Positions 60,400-64,000 of a DNA stretch of 64,000 nt are shown in pieces. The notes under the pieces were generated by a model. It worked only from the letters and a program-made list of their open reading frames with translations, had not been told where the DNA came from and searched no databases. Both the position numbers and the translations under genes were made by a program. The stretch comes from an uncultured Croceitalea sp. (GTDB lineage: Bacteria > Bacteroidota > Bacteroidia > Flavobacteriales > Flavobacteriaceae). The first letter of the stretch is position 1. Each line of letters opens with the position of its first letter. The DNA is taken from positions 744,001 to 808,000 of the forward strand of contig CANMOV010000001.1 in NCBI GenBank assembly GCA_947499565.1. Reading direction: 5' to 3'.

Positions 60400-62133
60400 T
60401 TATTTTAATCTTATTTCTGATACTGCAGCTCCAGACGGAATCATCGGAAATACATTATCCTCTTTTTCTACTTTTACTTCTAAGAAGTATGGTTTATCCG
60501 AAGCAATCATTTCTTGAACAGCTGCTTTCAAATCTTTCCGTTCACTTACAGATTTAGCTTCAATGTGATAGCCTTCTGCAATTTTCACAAAATCCGGATT
60601 TACCATTACTGTTGAAGCGTAGCGCTTATCAAAAAACAACTCTTGCCATTGGCGAACCATACCCAAATGGTCATTGTTTAACACAACAATTTTTACAGGA
60701 ATATTATGTTGGAAAATAACACCTAACTCTTGGATGGTCATCTGATAGCCGCCATCACCAATTACCGCTACCACTTCCCTATCCATGGCACCCATTTTAG
60801 CGCCAATTGCTGCGGGTAATGCAAAGCCCATCGTTCCCAATCCTCCAGAAGTAATATTGCTTTTAGTTTCTTTAAATTTTGCATACCTACAAGCAATCAT
60901 TTGATGTTGTCCCACATCTGTAACTATCGCAGCTTTATGTTCCGTAGCTATATTTATTTCTTCAATTACCTCCCCCATGGTTAAACCATCTTTGGTGGGG
61001 TGAATATCTTTTTTAATTACAGTATCAAACTCTATCTGATATTTTTCTTTAAAAACATTATGCCAAGCTTCGTGCTTATTGCTATCTAACAATGGTAAAA
61101 GCAAATTCAATGTTTCTTTGGAATCACCTAAGACAGCAACATCCGCATGCACATTTTTATTGATTTCTGCTGGATCAATTTCAAAATGAATCACTTTTGC
61201 CTGAGTCGCATAATCAGCCAATCTACCCGTGACTCGGTCATCAAAACGCATTCCTATTGCTATTAGAACATCACACTCATTAGTAAGAATATTTGGTCCA
61301 TAGTTGCCATGCATCCCTACCATGCCAACATTTAAGGGGTGGCCAGTATCTAGTGCAGAAGCCCCCATAATAGTCCATGCAGCTGGAATACCTGCCTTTT
61401 CAACCAAAGCTTTAAGTTCTTCTTCTGCCTGTCCTAAAATAACTCCCTGTCCCCAAACGACAAATGGTTTTTTAGCAGTGTTGATAAGTTTTGCAGCAGC
61501 TTTAATAGCTTCTGAATTAGGTTTTGGTTTTGGATTATAACTTCTTACTCCTGTGCATTTCTTGTATGAAAACTCAAACTCATCAAACTGAGCGTTCTTT
61601 GTTATATCAACTAATACAGGACCTGGTCTGCCAGATTTGGCAATATAAAATGCTTTTGCCATTACTTCAGGAATCTCTGAAGCCTTGGTAATTTGATAAT
61701 TCCATTTGGTAACTGGCGTAGATATTCCAATAATATCTGTCTCTTGAAATGCGTCTGAACCAAGTAAATGTCTTGGCACCTGTCCAGTAATGCAAATCAT
61801 TGGTGTAGAATCTATCTGTGCGTCCGCCAGTCCAGTTACTAGATTTGTAGCTCCAGGACCAGAAGTTGCCATTGCTACGCCAACTTTCCCTGAGATTCTA
61901 GCATATCCTTGTGCTGCATGAGTTGCACCTTGTTCATGACGTGTAAGTATATGAGTTAGCTTATCTTGGAATTTATATAACTCATCATAAACGGGCATAA
62001 TAGCACCTCCTGGATAACCATATAACAAATCTACCCCCTCAGCTAAAAGACAATGAATAATAGCTTCTGCACCAGATATTTTTACAGTCTTTTCCTTTTT
62101 GATTTGGATTTTCTTTTCTTTTAGTGTTTCCAT
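60400..62133 (-). CDS. ilvB: IlvB, acetolactate synthase catalytic subunit
   Basis: ThDP enzyme of 577 residues condensing pyruvate with pyruvate or 2-oxobutanoate. The catalytic Glu67 is in THILTRHEQGATHAAQGYAR. ThDP binding: VAVIGDGGYQMTIQELGVI and VVLNNDHLGMVRQWQ. Central FAD-domain residues (VGMVGMHGNYGPN) are in place. Length is normal. 13 bases after the ilvD stop. Confidence 0.95.
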   Translation of the reverse strand: METLKEKKIQIKKEKTVKISGAEAIIHCLLAEGVDLLYGYPGGAIMPVYDELYKFQDKLTHILTRHEQGATHAAQGYARISGKVGVAMATSGPGATNLVTGLADAQIDSTPMICITGQVPRHLLGSDAFQETDIIGISTPVTKWNYQITKASEIPEVMAKAFYIAKSGRPGPVLVDITKNAQFDEFEFSYKKCTGVRSYNPKPKPNSEAIKAAAKLINTAKKPFVVWGQGVILGQAEEELKALVEKAGIPAAWTIMGASALDTGHPLNVGMVGMHGNYGPNILTNECDVLIAIGMRFDDRVTGRLADYATQAKVIHFEIDPAEINKNVHADVAVLGDSKETLNLLLPLLDSNKHEAWHNVFKEKYQIEFDTVIKKDIHPTKDGLTMGEVIEEINIATEHKAAIVTDVGQHQMIACRYAKFKETKSNITSGGLGTMGFALPAAIGAKMGAMDREVVAVIGDGGYQMTIQELGVIFQHNIPVKIVVLNNDHLGMVRQWQELFFDKRYASTVMVNPDFVKIAEGYHIEAKSVSERKDLKAAVQEMIASDKPYFLEVKVEKEDNVFPMIPSGAAVSEIRLK

Positions 62134-62146
62134 CTTTCAAAATATT

Positions 62147-63823
62147 TTAGAATTCATCAGTAACGCAACCTTCAGCAGCTGATGATACCGAGCGAGCATA
62201 CTTATATAACACTCCTTTTTTAAACTTTAACTGAGGTTCCACCCAAGCAGCTTTTCTTTTAGCAAGTTCCTCTTTAGTCACTTCTACATTAATAGCATTG
62301 GTTTCAGCATCTATTACAATAGTATCGCCATCATTAACTAAACCAATTACGCCTCCTTCTTGAGCCTCGGGAGAAATATGCCCTACTACAAAACCATGCG
62401 TTCCTCCAGAAAAACGGCCGTCCGTAATAAGTGCAACATCTTTACCAAGACCTGCCCCCATAATAGCTGCAGTTGGTTTAAGCATTTCTGGCATTCCAGG
62501 TCCGCCCTTAGGACCCTCATAGCGTATAACTACAACATCACCTTTTTTAACCTTCCCAGTTCTTATTCCGTCATTAGCGTCATACTCACTATTAAATACT
62601 TTTGCAGTACCCTTAAACACAAGCCCTTCCTTACCTGTAATTTTTGCAACAGATCCGTTCTCTGCTAGGTTTCCATATAACATGCGTAAATGTCCTGTTG
62701 CTTTAATTGGATTCTCTAAAGGTCTAATCACATCTTGCCCTTCTTCCAAATCAGGAACATTTTCCAAGTTCTCTGCTAATGTTTTACCGGTAACAGTTAA
62801 GCAATCGCCATGCAATAAACCGTTCTTTAATAAGTATTTTAATACCGCTGGTATTCCTCCAACACGGTGTACATCTTCCATTAAATATTTTCCACTTGGT
62901 TTTAAATCCGCAATAAATGGAGTAGTATCACTTATGTGTTGAAAATCTTGAAGCGTGAATTCTATCTCAGCAGTTCGAGCAATAGCTAAAAAGTGAAGTA
63001 CTGCATTTGTTGAGCCACCCATAATAGTGACTAATCGAATGGCATTTTCTAAAGATTTCCGAGTAACAATATCCAAAGGCTTAATATCATTTTCTATAAG
63101 ATATCGCATCTGTTTTCCAGCAGCCAAACATTCTACCTCTTTGTTATCACTAATTGCGGGATTCGAAGAATTATATGGTAAGGACATTCCAAGAGCTTCA
63201 ATTGCAGAAGCCATAGTATTAGCGGTATACATTCCTCCACATGCTCCTGCACCTGGAATTGATTTTTTAATAATATTTTTAAACTCTTTCTCCTCCATTG
63301 TTCCCGCCACTTTTTCACCCCAAGCCTCAAAAGCAGAAACAATGTCTAATTTCTTATCATTATGGCAACCAGAAGCAATAGTTCCTCCATAAACTAAAAT
63401 AGCTGGGCGGTTAAGTCTTAGCATAGCCATTAAGGCACCCGGCATGTTCTTATCACATCCGACTACCGTTACCAGAGCATCATAAGACATCCCTTGTACT
63501 ACAGTTTCCATTGAATCTGCTATGACATCACGAGATGGTAGCGAAAAACGCATTCCCGGGGTACCCATAGAAATGCCATCACTTACACCAATTGTATTGA
63601 ATATAAGGCCAACAGTTTCTTTAGAGTTTACTCCCTCTTTAACCAATTTAGCAAGGTCATTCAAATGCATATTACATGGATTTCCTTCATAACCAGTACT
63701 AGCGATACCAACTAATGGTTTTTCAAAATCCTCATCCTTAAAACCAATCGCGTAAAGCATTGCTTGGGCTGCAGGTTGTGTAGGGTCCTGTGTTACGTTT
63801 TTGCTATATTTATTTAATTCCAT
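62147..63823 (-). CDS. ilvD: IlvD, dihydroxy-acid dehydratase
   Basis: Enzyme of 558 residues that dehydrates dihydroxy acids to 2-oxo acids in valine and isoleucine synthesis. The Fe-S ligands are Cys50 (GYEGNPCN), Cys123 (GCDKNMPG) and Cys195 ([12 protein letters not shown]). [24 protein letters not shown] is the usual start of the active site. It is the first gene of the operon, with about 115 bases of leader to the candidate promoter. Confidence 0.95.
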   Translation of the reverse strand: MELNKYSKNVTQDPTQPAAQAMLYAIGFKDEDFEKPLVGIASTGYEGNPCNMHLNDLAKLVKEGVNSKETVGLIFNTIGVSDGISMGTPGMRFSLPSRDVIADSMETVVQGMSYDALVTVVGCDKNMPGALMAMLRLNRPAILVYGGTIASGCHNDKKLDIVSAFEAWGEKVAGTMEEKEFKNIIKKSIPGAGACGGMYTANTMASAIEALGMSLPYNSSNPAISDNKEVECLAAGKQMRYLIENDIKPLDIVTRKSLENAIRLVTIMGGSTNAVLHFLAIARTAEIEFTLQDFQHISDTTPFIADLKPSGKYLMEDVHRVGGIPAVLKYLLKNGLLHGDCLTVTGKTLAENLENVPDLEEGQDVIRPLENPIKATGHLRMLYGNLAENGSVAKITGKEGLVFKGTAKVFNSEYDANDGIRTGKVKKGDVVVIRYEGPKGGPGMPEMLKPTAAIMGAGLGKDVALITDGRFSGGTHGFVVGHISPEAQEGGVIGLVNDGDTIVIDAETNAINVEVTKEELAKRKAAWVEPQLKFKKGVLYKYARSVSSAAEGCVTDEF

Positions 63824-63938
63824 TAAAAGTTTCTTTCAAAATGTTTAAAAGCGTTGAAAATACTTTACTAACCAAAAATAATTGTTTCAAATACCGTAAT
63901 ATTTTAACAGTTCTGAATGTGCTAAATTCATTTAAAAA

Positions 63939-63966
63939 ATTATATGCTTAAACACTTGACTAACAA
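63939..63966 (-). promoter_or_regulatory. Candidate promoter of the ilv operon
   Basis: On the minus strand TTGTTA (63966-63961) and TATAAT (63944-63939) are separated by 16 bases, about 115 bases ahead of the ilvD ATG. The flavobacterial -7 pattern TAnnTTTG is matched less well (TAATTTTT, overlapping). No leader peptide rich in Ile/Val/Leu and no terminator-antiterminator pair is seen in 63824-64000. Confidence 0.3.
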
Positions 63967-64000
63967 TATTTTAAATCAAAATAAAATACCACATTCACTT

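Noticed and set aside
63027-63392. A 121-residue plus-strand frame inside ilvD
   Set aside because: It is antisense to the Fe-S region of ilvD and has no supporting feature.
63824-64000. A leader-peptide attenuator for the ilv operon
   Set aside because: No Ile/Val/Leu-rich short frame and no terminator/antiterminator hairpins are visible in the leader.
1-64000. tRNA or rRNA genes, CRISPR arrays, insertion sequences and secretion-system (T9SS) C-terminal domains
   Set aside because: I found no cloverleaf-like sequence, regularly spaced repeat-spacer array, transposase or recognisable type A/B C-terminal sorting domain; the intergenic repeats are not spaced like CRISPR.

Overview
The window reads as chromosomal DNA from an AT-rich member of the Bacteroidota, most likely a flavobacterium (family Flavobacteriaceae). 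The evidence is a set of lineage-typical proteins: a GLPGLI-family protein beside a large carboxypeptidase-regulatory-domain/outer-membrane-barrel protein, an E1 alpha/beta fusion dehydrogenase, DUF1080 and DUF2911 proteins, many secreted proteins whose signal peptides end in AQ, and TAnnTTTG-like promoter boxes. Genus cannot be fixed from the sequence alone. I saw no rRNA, tRNA, CRISPR array, transposase, integrase or phage gene. This is mostly core and near-core genome.

Layout. Positions 1-3705 (minus strand) hold a molybdenum hydroxylase unit: a 2Fe-2S small subunit, a Tat-exported molybdopterin large subunit, then moaD and moaA (moaA is cut by the window edge). Positions 3.9-9.5 kb hold secreted proteins: a von Willebrand A lipoprotein, two convergent DUF1080 proteins, an M14 carboxypeptidase, an amidase and a 3D-domain lipoprotein, plus a 49-residue membrane protein at 6750. 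Positions 9.5-20.5 kb hold a DUF2452-type protein, pirin, a serine hydrolase, a 500-base non-coding stretch with a tandemly duplicated element, a secreted coiled-coil protein, menB, a Tat-targeted aminotransferase, the barrel/GLPGLI pair, an SH3-like-motif protein and a nucleoside hydrolase. Positions 20.5-29.6 kb run on the plus strand: uvrA, a LOG-family protein, a catalytically dead M1-like protein fused to a predicted outer-membrane barrel, and the E1 fusion. Positions 29.6-41 kb hold an M16 protease, DoxX, holA, an HsdR-N-like protein, a glycosyltransferase, an OmpA lipoprotein, a YrdC-type protein, a frameshifted zinc-ribbon gene, a 46-residue membrane protein, DinB and a UvrD-type helicase. 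Positions 41-54.8 kb hold a DsrE/M20 pair, a three-gene unit around a glutamate-synthase-like enzyme, patatin/M1, recG, a lipoprotein, a DUF2911 protein and a c-type cytochrome lipoprotein. Positions 54.8-64 kb are a minus-strand branched-chain amino-acid operon: ilvD, ilvB, a methyltransferase, ilvN, ilvC, ilvA and then gapN.

How the genes work together. The ilv genes form the isoleucine/valine route. The trailing gapN would give NADPH, which ilvC uses. The methyltransferase between ilvB and ilvN has no obvious role in that pathway. moaD and moaA supply steps of the cofactor that the hydroxylase next to them needs. The amidase/3D pair and the OmpA proteins belong to the cell envelope.

The features I consider least explained are the duplicated non-coding element at 12241-12629, the inactive M1-barrel fusion at 24156-26999, the methyltransferase inside the ilv operon, the frameshifted gene at 37136-37740, an orphan terminator at 54118-54152, and long inverted repeats at 41171-41288. 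I did not find a clear new defence system or mobile element.
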